DNA from: Catellatospora coxensis
GTDB lineage: Bacteria; Actinomycetota; Actinomycetes; Mycobacteriales; Micromonosporaceae
DNA length: 64,000 nt
Assembly (NCBI RefSeq): GCF_016862635.1
Contig: NZ_BONI01000004.1
Span: forward strand, 62,001 to 126,000
Direction: 5' to 3'
Under the pieces are notes generated by a model. It did no database searches. It was not told the origin of the DNA and saw only the letters and a list, made by a program, of their open reading frames with translations. Both the position numbers and the translations under genes were made by a program. This document shows positions 58,268-64,000 of the stretch, piece after piece (within the stretch, counting starts at the first letter, position 1; the number at the start of each line of letters is the position of its first letter).

Positions 58268-60213
58268 GCATGTTCGGGGGCGGGTTCGGCGGGCCGGGCG
58301 GGGGACCGGGCAGCGGACCGATCGGCGGGCTCAGTGCCGTCGGGGCCGGTCGCGGGACCCGGCGTACCGGGGACACGCTGCCGTTCGCGGGGGTGCCCGA
58401 CGAGCTGGCCGTGGGCGTCCGGCGGCTGGAGGAGACCGAGCCCGACCACGGGGTGCCTGCCGACCGGTTCGGGCACCGCCCGCCGGGCGGGCCGCCGCTG
58501 AGCCTGCTGTCGCTGCTGACCCGCCGCCGCGGCGTGTTCCTGGCGGTGTGCGTGACCATCCTGGCCGAGACGCTGCTGCTGCAGGCGGGGCCGCTGCTCG
58601 TGCAGGTCGGCATCGACCACGGCATCGTCGCCCGGGACCTGCCGGTGCTGCTGTGGTCGGCGGGGGCGTTCACGGTCGCGGTGCTGGCCGGCTGGGCCAC
58701 CACGACCGCGCGCATGCGCCAGACCGGCGCGCTGGCCGCCGACGCGATGCGCGACCTGCGGGTACGTGTCTTCGCGCACCTGCAGCGGCTGTCCATGGAC
58801 TACTACACCAACGAGAAGGCCGGGGTCATCATGACCCGGATGTCGTCGGACATCGAGTCGCTGCAGCAGTTGTTGCAGGAAGGCCTGGCCCAGTTCGCGG
58901 TGCAGGGGCTGACCATGGTCGTGGTGACCGCGGTGCTGTTCCACTACGACGCCGGGCTGGCCGCGGTCACGCTGCTGCTGGTCGTTCCGGCGCTGTTCGC
59001 GGCGTCGGTGTGGTTCCGGCGGGCCTCCGACACCGGGTACGCCCGCCAGCGTGACGCCATCGCGGCGATGTTCACGGACCTGGCCGAGAGCCTGCACGGG
59101 GTGCGGGTGGTCACCGCGTACCACCGCGAGGACCGCAACATCGCCCAGCACCGCACCGTCGTCGGCCGTTACCGCGACGCCAACGACTTCACCGGCCACA
59201 TCAGCGCGATCTACGGCCCGGGGACCTCGGTCATCGGCCTGGTCGGCATGGCGCTGCTGCTGCTCATCGGCGGGCGGATGGTGCTGCGCGGGGAGCTGAG
59301 CATCGGCGAGCTGACCGCGTTCGTGCTCTACCTCAACGCGTTCTTCGCCCCGGTGCAGCAGCTGGTCCAGCTGTACACGAACTACCAGCAGAGCCGGGCC
59401 GCGGTGCTGAAGCTGCGCGGGCTGCTGGGGCAGGCGCCCACGGTGCCCGAGCGCGCCGACCCGGTCGAGCTGCCGCCGGTGACCGGCGGGATCGTGTTCG
59501 AGCGGGTCGTGTTCGGGTACGACCCGGCGCGGCCGGTGCTGCGCGGGGTGGATCTGCGCATCGAGCCGGGGGAGACGATCGCCTGTGTGGGCCCGACCGG
59601 TGCGGGCAAGTCGACGCTGGCGAAGCTGGTCACCCGGCTGCACGACCCCGACTCCGGCCGGGTCCTGATCGACGGCCACGATCTGCGCGACGTCAGCCTG
59701 GCCTCGCTGCGCCGCCAGATCGGGGTGGTGCCGCAGGAGCCGTTCATGTTCGCCGGGTCGATCCGCGACAACGTCGCGTTCGCCCGGCCGGGGGCGAGCG
59801 AGGCCGAGATCTGGGCGGCGATCGACGCGGTCGGCCTGCGGGACCTGGTCGAACGCACCGACGCCGGGCTCGACGCTCCGCTGCACGAGCGCGGCCAGTC
59901 GGTGTCCTCGGGGCAGCGGCAGCTGCTGGCCCTGGCCAGGGCGTTCCTCGCGCAGCCGCGGGTGGTGGTGCTCGACGAGGCGACCTCGAACCTGGACCTG
60001 CGTTCGGAGCTGCGCGTGGAGCAGGCCCTGGACCGGCTGCTGGAAGGGCGGACGGCGCTGCTCATCGCGCACCGGCTGTCGACGGCGATGCGGGCCGACC
60101 GGATCGTGGTGCTCGACGAGTCGGGTGTCGTCGAGATCGGGTCGCACGCCGAGCTGCTGGCCGCCGAGGGCCGGTACGCGGACATGTTCGCGACCTGGTC
60201 CCGGCAGCACTGA
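58264..60213 (+). CDS. ABC exporter half-transporter, second of a pair
   Basis: A 649-residue exporter. A Gly-rich N-terminal tail of about 80 residues (FGGGFGGPGGGPGSGP) precedes six membrane segments. The ATPase has Walker A VGPTGAGKST, Q-loop GVVPQEPFMFAGSIRDNV, a degenerate signature VSSGQRQLLALARAF (VSSGQ for LSGGQ) and Walker B VVVLDEATSNLD with the catalytic Glu. With the partner's DD Walker B this gives one normal and one altered ATP site, as in asymmetric heterodimers. GAGGAG precedes the ATG. Confidence 0.9.
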   Translation: MSMFGGGFGGPGGGPGSGPIGGLSAVGAGRGTRRTGDTLPFAGVPDELAVGVRRLEETEPDHGVPADRFGHRPPGGPPLSLLSLLTRRRGVFLAVCVTILAETLLLQAGPLLVQVGIDHGIVARDLPVLLWSAGAFTVAVLAGWATTTARMRQTGALAADAMRDLRVRVFAHLQRLSMDYYTNEKAGVIMTRMSSDIESLQQLLQEGLAQFAVQGLTMVVVTAVLFHYDAGLAAVTLLLVVPALFAASVWFRRASDTGYARQRDAIAAMFTDLAESLHGVRVVTAYHREDRNIAQHRTVVGRYRDANDFTGHISAIYGPGTSVIGLVGMALLLLIGGRMVLRGELSIGELTAFVLYLNAFFAPVQQLVQLYTNYQQSRAAVLKLRGLLGQAPTVPERADPVELPPVTGGIVFERVVFGYDPARPVLRGVDLRIEPGETIACVGPTGAGKSTLAKLVTRLHDPDSGRVLIDGHDLRDVSLASLRRQIGVVPQEPFMFAGSIRDNVAFARPGASEAEIWAAIDAVGLRDLVERTDAGLDAPLHERGQSVSSGQRQLLALARAFLAQPRVVVLDEATSNLDLRSELRVEQALDRLLEGRTALLIAHRLSTAMRADRIVVLDESGVVEIGSHAELLAAEGRYADMFATWSRQH

Positions 60214-60215
60214 GA

Positions 60216-60237
60216 TTATTCCTATAATTCCCATAGG
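60216..60237 (+). promoter_or_regulatory. Sulfur box copy 2 and CCTAT-N7-ATAGG palindrome
   Basis: 60216-60236 reads TTATTC-CTATAAT-TCCCATAG, matching the box before ssuD. Within it CCTAT (60221-60225) and ATAGG (60233-60237) form an inverted repeat. It ends 29 bases before the TAGCGT -10 box, which suits an activator. Confidence 0.6.
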
Positions 60238-60278
60238 AGATAGTGACTTAACGTCTTCGCGCTGCTAGCGTCGGGGGT

Positions 60279-60305
60279 ATGAGCGCACAGCGATGTCGAC
60301 GGTGA
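60279..60305 (+). CDS. Eight-codon Cys-containing leader peptide with attenuator hairpin
   Basis: MSAQRCRR-stop. TAGCGT at 60266-60271 is exactly seven bases before the ATG, so transcription should begin at this codon. The stop codon lies in the left arm (60301-60307, GGTGACG) of a hairpin whose right arm is at 60319-60325 (CGTCACC). A ribosome held at the Cys codon or finishing the peptide would change that hairpin, and so expression of the flavin reductase at 60346. This is the layout of a cysteine attenuator. Confidence 0.55.
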   Translation: MSAQRCRR

Positions 60306-60345
60306 CGCCCACCGCCACCGTCACCCCCGCCCGAGAGGCACCCCC

Positions 60346-60885
60346 ATGACGCTCACCGCCCTGCCCCCGACCGTCTCCGACGACCTGCCCGACACCGCCG
60401 TCGCCGGTGTCGAACTGCACCGCTACCTCGGCCTGCTGCGCCGGCACGCCACCACGGTCGCCGTGGTGACCGCCCCGGGCCGGCACGGCGGCCCGCCGGT
60501 CGGGTTCACCGCCACCTCGTTCACGTCCGTCTCGCTGCGGCCCCAGCTGGTGTCGTTCTGCCTCGACCGCGACTCGTCCAGCTGGCCCACCGTCGCCCAG
60601 GCCCGCCACGTCGCCATCCACCTGCTCGCCGACGGCCAGGAGGAACTGGCCCGCACCTTCGCCGCGCGCGGCGTCGACCGTTTCGCCGACACCAGCCTGT
60701 GGCGGCACGGCCCCTACGGCACACCGCTGCTGCACGGCGTGCTCGCCCTGCTGATCTGCGAGGTCGTGCAGCGCGTGCCGGCCGGTGACCACGCGATCGT
60801 GCTCGGCCGTCCGGTCAGCGCCGAACACCGGCCCGGCGAGCCGCTGCTGCACCACATGGGCGGGTACACCGCGCTGGCCCACTGA
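60346..60885 (+). CDS. Flavin reductase domain protein
   Basis: A 179-residue FMN-binding split-barrel protein. LLRRHATTVAVVTAPGR, PPVGFTATSFTSVSLRPQLVSFCLDRDSSSW and ARHVAIHLLADGQEELARTFA are the flavin reductase (DIM6/NTAB, HpaC-like) blocks. It reduces FMN or FAD with NAD(P)H and hands it to a monooxygenase, here probably SsuD or a related sulfonate oxygenase. It is preceded by the sulfur box and Cys leader, which ties it to sulfur starvation. It overlaps ssuE in role but is a different fold. Confidence 0.9.
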   Translation: MTLTALPPTVSDDLPDTAVAGVELHRYLGLLRRHATTVAVVTAPGRHGGPPVGFTATSFTSVSLRPQLVSFCLDRDSSSWPTVAQARHVAIHLLADGQEELARTFAARGVDRFADTSLWRHGPYGTPLLHGVLALLICEVVQRVPAGDHAIVLGRPVSAEHRPGEPLLHHMGGYTALAH

Positions 60886-60927
60886 CCGCGACGCTGCCCC
60901 GGGCGTCCGTTGTGGATAATGGCGCCC

Positions 60928-61000
60928 GGGGTCGTAGCGCAGCAGTCGTCGCGCCCGCCTGCACAGCGGGAGGACGCCGGTGCGAATCCGGCCGGCCCCA
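60928..61000 (+). tRNA. Atypical tRNA with Cys anticodon (GCA)
   Basis: The 73 bases fold exactly to standard tRNA numbering. The acceptor stem (GGGGTCG/CGGCCCC) has seven pairs with one G-T; the D stem three pairs (GCG/CGC); the anticodon stem CCCGC/GCGGG; the T stem GCCGG/CCGGC. T8, A14, G15-C48, T33, T54-A58 and C56 are standard. The loop CTGCACA gives anticodon GCA (Cys). Unusual are C37, T19, G55 in the T loop (TGCGAAT) and A73, since bacterial tRNA-Cys nearly always has U73. No CCA is encoded. A GATAAT -10 box at 60915-60920 lies seven bases upstream. Confidence 0.72.
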
Positions 61001-61043
61001 CACCTCTGGCGCGGAAATCCGTGGCCCCATATGCGCGAGGCGC

Positions 61044-61304
61044 CTACCGGTGCCAGGGCGGCGGGTCGAGCGACCCGGCGGCGATGAGGGCGCGTGACTC
61101 GGCGTCGTTGCGGTATCGCACCGGGATGACCGCCAGCGGGAGCGCCTCGCCGGTGTCGGCCCGCCGCGCCCTGACCGGCCTCACCAGCGGTCGGGGACCG
61201 GGTCCGCGGCTGATCCACTCCGACAGCGGCACGTCGACGTCGCCGGACGGATGGCCGATCGTCACGATGACGTCCGCCGGATCGGGTAGACCGTCTGCTT
61301 CCAC
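61044..61304 (-). CDS. Small uncharacterised protein
   Basis: An 86-residue protein on the minus strand. It starts VEADGLPDPADVIVTIGHPSGDVDVPLSEWISRGPG and ends with RYRNDAESRALIAAGSLD. The chosen GTG at 61304 stands exactly seven bases after TACATT (plus-strand 61312-61317), a leaderless start; the longer frame to 61529 lacks coding character. I do not recognise the family. It is convergent with the tRNA gene. Confidence 0.6.
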   Translation of the reverse strand: MEADGLPDPADVIVTIGHPSGDVDVPLSEWISRGPGPRPLVRPVRARRADTGEALPLAVIPVRYRNDAESRALIAAGSLDPPPWHR

Positions 61305-61792
61305 GCGGGTCAATGTAGCGCGGACTGTTCCGTGGCAGCCCGGCAGTGAATCACCAGCAACGCCATTTCGCGGCACGTCGGGAATTGGGCCAGGTCTGGT
61401 GGATTCGCCTGCGTCCGTATGCTCGCCGGCCGGGTCATTCGAAGTAGCGGCTACGGCGGGTGGGTGTAACGCAGTCATGCACAGGCAGCGATGCCATCGC
61501 TGTACAGCAGCCAAGTGCGGCGACGGCACCGTTCGCTGGTAGCCATCGCTGACCCCCGACGATCGGCTGACCTCATCAACGCCGTCGCCAACCGCCTAGC
61601 GGCAAGTCGGAGGGTAGGGGCGGCTTCGTGCCAAGAGCAGGTGGAAGCCGCACAGCGATGGGTACAGACAACCCATCCAGCCCGACTCCGACGCCATACG
61701 TCTTTTCGCTTCGTGCTGCTGGGTCGGGTCGACTCTCCAACCAGGGGTCCCATACTGATCGGGGTGCCTGCTTGTCGCGGACGACGAACAGT
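61305..61792. other. Gene-less stretch of about 490 bases
   Basis: No frame here has convincing coding character; GC content and codon patterns drop compared with the flanks. Short imperfect repeats of GCGATGCCATCGCTG type occur near 61488-61503 and 61541-61553. It may hold decayed sequence. I see nothing else. Confidence 0.5.
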
Positions 61793-62512
61793 TCACGCCG
61801 TGACGCCCAGCCTCTCCAGCAGGTGGCGGCGCAGTGCGCCGAACCCGGGGTCGTCAGGTGTGCGCGGGTGGGTCAGCGGGACCGGGGCGTCCTCGACCAG
61901 GCGGCCGCCTTCCAGCACGAGGGTGCGGTCGGCGAGCAGCAGCGCCTCGTCCACGTCGTGGGTGACCAGCAGTGCCGCGAAGCCGTGCTGCTCGCGCAGC
62001 CGGATGAACAGCTGCTGCATGCGCAGCCGGGTCAGCGCGTCCAGGGCCCCGAACGGCTCGTCGAGCAGCAGCAGCTCCGGCTCGCGTACCAGCGCGCGGG
62101 CGACCGCGACGCGTTGCGCCTGCCCGCCGGACAGCTCCGCCGGCCACGCGGTGTCGCGATCGGGCAGCCCGACCTCGGCCAGCGCCGCCCGCGCCCGGGA
62201 ACGTACGTCCGGGCCGGTCAGCCCGAGCGCGACGTTGTCGATGACACGTTTCCAGGGCAGGAGCCGGTGCTCCTGGAACACCACCGCCTGGTGTGGTGGC
62301 CGCCGTACGGTCCCGCCCGCGTCGGGGTCGAGCCCGGCGAGGATGCGGAGCAGGGTGCTCTTGCCCGAGCCGCTGCCGCCGAGCAGCGCGACCACCTCGC
62401 CGGGCGCGATGGTCAGGTCGACGCCGTCGAGCACGACGGTCGCGCCGAACGAGCGCCGGACGCCGCCGGCGGTCAGCACCGTGTTCAGGTCGCCTTCAGT
62501 CCGCGTCGCCAT
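61793..62512 (-). CDS. ssuB: Aliphatic sulfonate ABC transporter ATPase
   Basis: A 239-residue ATPase: Walker A LGGSGSGKST, Q-loop VVFQEHRLLPWKRVIDNVALGL, signature LSGGQAQRVAVARALVREPELLLLDEPFGALDALTRLRMQ and LVTHDVDEAL, the pattern of SsuB/TauB importers. It powers uptake of sulfonates through SsuC. The ATG at 62512 lies 28 bases inside the end of ssuC, so the genes are coupled. Confidence 0.9.
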   Translation of the reverse strand: MATRTEGDLNTVLTAGGVRRSFGATVVLDGVDLTIAPGEVVALLGGSGSGKSTLLRILAGLDPDAGGTVRRPPHQAVVFQEHRLLPWKRVIDNVALGLTGPDVRSRARAALAEVGLPDRDTAWPAELSGGQAQRVAVARALVREPELLLLDEPFGALDALTRLRMQQLFIRLREQHGFAALLVTHDVDEALLLADRTLVLEGGRLVEDAPVPLTHPRTPDDPGFGALRRHLLERLGVTA

Positions 62513-63333
62513 GACAGCGTCCTCCTCTCCGCGATGCGCAGCAGCAGATCCGACAGCAGGCCCAGCAGCGCGTACACGAGCAGGCCGAGCAGCACCACGT
62601 CGGTCTGCGCGAACTCGCGGGCCTCCATCATCAGGAAGCCGATGCCGGTCTGCGCGTTGACCTGCTCGCCGACGACGAGGCTCAGCCAGGCCGCGCCGAT
62701 GGCCAGGCGCAGCCCGAGGAACAGCGACGGCAGCGCGCCGGGCAGCACCACGTGCCGCAGCCGGGCGAGGTGGCCGAGTCCGCAGGTGCGCGCGGCTTCG
62801 ACGAGCCGCTCGTCGATGTCGCGGATACCGGCGTAGGTGTTGAAGTAGATCGGGAAGAAGCTGCCGAGGGCGACCAGCGTGACCTTCAGCTCCTCGCCGA
62901 TGCCGACCCAGATGATCAGCAGCGGGACCAGGCCCAGGTGGGGCAGCATGCGGGCCATCTGCACGGGCGGGTCGACGAGGTCGTCGCCGGTGCGCAGCAG
63001 GCCCGCGAGCGCGCCGAGCAGCAGTGCGAGCCCGCCGCCGACGGCCAGGCCGATCGCCGCGCGCTGCAGGGAGTCGAGCAGGTGCACGGCGAGCGTGCCG
63101 TCGCCGGCCAGCCGCCACCCGGTGCGCAGCACCGCGCTCGGTGCGGGCAGTTTCTCCGGCGGCAGCAGGCCCGTCCGCGCGGCGGCCTCCCAGGTGGCGA
63201 GCAGCGCGACCGGGCTCACCAGGCGCAGCACCCGGCGGCCGGAACGCGGTCGGTCGGCTCGGCCCGGTGCGGCCGTTCCGGCTGGTGTGGTGCGGACGGC
63301 GGCCGGGGCCGCCGTCCGCGGTGCGGCTGTCAT
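62485..63333 (-). CDS. ssuC: Aliphatic sulfonate ABC transporter permease
   Basis: A 282-residue permease of the BPD type. A Pro/Ala-rich N-terminal tail precedes about six hydrophobic segments. VEAARTCGLGHLARLRHVVLPGALPSLFLGLRLAIGAAWLSLVVGEQ is the EAA loop and following segment that meet SsuB. LLPPEKLPAPSAVLRTGWRL and PHLGLVPLLIIWVGIGEELKV fit the SsuC/TauC group. Its ATG overlaps the ssuA stop (ATGA). Confidence 0.92.
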   Translation of the reverse strand: MTAAPRTAAPAAVRTTPAGTAAPGRADRPRSGRRVLRLVSPVALLATWEAAARTGLLPPEKLPAPSAVLRTGWRLAGDGTLAVHLLDSLQRAAIGLAVGGGLALLLGALAGLLRTGDDLVDPPVQMARMLPHLGLVPLLIIWVGIGEELKVTLVALGSFFPIYFNTYAGIRDIDERLVEAARTCGLGHLARLRHVVLPGALPSLFLGLRLAIGAAWLSLVVGEQVNAQTGIGFLMMEAREFAQTDVVLLGLLVYALLGLLSDLLLRIAERRTLSWRRGLKAT

Positions 63334-64000
63334 CGCAGGGACTCGGCGAAGCGGCTGTCGATGCGGGACTTGATGTCGATCTTCTCGGGGATCAGCTGGA
63401 GCGCGGCGAAGCCGTCGGCGATGGCCTGCAGCTCGTCGCCGATCTCCGGGGTGACCGCGGCGAGCGGCTGAGCGCTGCGCTCCAGCGCGCGGGTGGTGAC
63501 GTCGAGCGGGATCTTCAGCTCCGGCGCGAGAATCGCGGCGCGTTCGGCCGGGTTGGCGATGCCCCAGTCGGTGACCGTGCGGTACTGCTTCAGGAACTCG
63601 CCGAGCTGGTCGGTCTTCTGCTCCAGGGCGGTCGGGTCGACGAGCAGGTACTCGCGGTTGCTCGCCAGGCCGGTGGCGTCTTCCAGGACGGCGACGCCGG
63701 GCTGCTCGGCCAGCGCGAAGTAGGGGTCCCAGATGATCCAGGCGTCGACCTGGTCGCCGTCGAAGGCCGGTCGCGCCTCGGCGGGCTTGAGGTATTTGAC
63801 GTCGATGTCCGTGATTTTGAGGTTGTGCTTCTCCAGCAGCTTCACCAGCAGCCAGTTGACGTTGGAGCCCTTGTTCAGCGCGACCTTCTTGCCCTTGAGG
63901 TCGGCGAAGGTCTTGAACCCCCTGGCCTGCTTGACGAGCACGGCCTCGCCCTTGGGTACCGGGGCGGAGGTGCCGATGATCTTGAAGGCGATCTTCCCGG
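63330..64000 (-). CDS. ssuA: Aliphatic sulfonate ABC transporter substrate-binding protein (5' end outside window)
   Basis: The 3' 223 codons of a binding protein of the SsuA/TauA (NMT1-like) family. AVLVKQARGFKTFADLKGKKVALNKGSNVNWLLVKLLEKHNL and VDAWIIWDPYFALAEQPGVAVLEDATG are family blocks that shape the sulfonate pocket. A signal peptide or lipobox would be in the missing N-terminus. First gene seen of the leftward ssuA-ssuC-ssuB operon; its promoter lies beyond the right edge. Confidence 0.92.
   Translation of the reverse strand, partial: GKIAFKIIGTSAPVPKGEAVLVKQARGFKTFADLKGKKVALNKGSNVNWLLVKLLEKHNLKITDIDVKYLKPAEARPAFDGDQVDAWIIWDPYFALAEQPGVAVLEDATGLASNREYLLVDPTALEQKTDQLGEFLKQYRTVTDWGIANPAERAAILAPELKIPLDVTTRALERSAQPLAAVTPEIGDELQAIADGFAALQLIPEKIDIKSRIDSRFAESLR

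Noticed and set aside
60714-61030. Minus-strand ORFs over the tRNA-like gene (for example 60714-61001 and 60815-61030)
   Set aside because: They read through the reverse complement of a structured RNA and the flavin reductase gene; no start signal and no family likeness.
61475-61753. Minus-strand 92-codon ORF in the gene-less stretch
   Set aside because: No promoter or ribosome site, poor codon usage and no recognisable domain.
1-64000. CRISPR arrays, insertion sequences, integrases, attachment sites, rRNA
   Set aside because: No spaced direct repeats, transposase or integrase motifs, or rRNA-like sequence were seen on either strand.

Overview
The window is very GC-rich, single-strand-balanced actinobacterial chromosome. 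The family content (ECF41 sigma factor with SnoaL tail, actinobacterial protein O-mannosyltransferase, LAL regulator, DUF1906 and fibronectin-type secreted proteins), the very common leaderless starts (TAnnnT, 6-8 bases, RTG) and a hairpin of the AAGGAAGGGCACCTTCT type all suggest a member of the Micromonosporaceae (Micromonospora, Catellatospora or Actinoplanes-like). I see no rRNA, CRISPR array, insertion sequence or prophage. One tRNA-like gene is present.

Layout. 0-8.4 kb: the end of an unidentified gene, an HTH gene whose start lies in a 26-bp palindrome, a TAXI-type binding lipoprotein, a winged-helix/membrane pair, a two-component system, a Gfo/Idh oxidoreductase, an SDR and an azoreductase. 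8.4-17.9 kb: mainly envelope and secreted proteins (DUF1906 protein, SGNH hydrolase, Fn3 protein, PMT mannosyltransferase, lytic transglycosylase) with an ArsR-SRPBCC regulator behind a double operator. 18-24 kb: YciO, an NDH-2-like flavoprotein with an ECF41 sigma factor and a matching promoter, a SUKH-like protein, a MarR-GNAT fusion and a basic histone-like protein. 23.7-28.5 kb: a compact HTH / helical-repeat / membrane NACHT-HEAT operon, the best candidate here for a defence or signalling system.

28.6-35.3 kb: an MFS pump divergent from a WYL regulator across a 39-bp palindrome, a hemerythrin/LLM pair, and a metNIQ methionine transporter preceded by a leaderless short ORF ending in a Cys-Met-Cys cluster. 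35.3-48 kb: TOPRIM and SUKH-4 genes, hydrolases, an ankyrin/HEAT protein, a VOC/ECF pair, a TetR with an extra HTH, a LAL regulator, an SDR lacking its catalytic tyrosine, and a recombination scar joining two gene fragments. 48.7-54.3 kb: a set of small secreted, membrane and hypothetical genes and a solitary Leu/Ile/Val-type binding lipoprotein.

54.3-64 kb is a sulfonate-sulfur region: ssuD and ssuE diverge, a tandem pair of ABC exporters follows, then a flavin reductase domain protein with an eight-codon Cys-containing leader peptide and hairpin, an atypical tRNA with a Cys (GCA) anticodon and its own -10 box, and an ssuABC importer operon running off the right edge. Together with the metNIQ leader, this suggests sulfur genes controlled through translation of short cysteine-containing ORFs, with a shared upstream box (TTATTC-N6/7-TCCCATAG). 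These regulatory readings are inference from sequence only.
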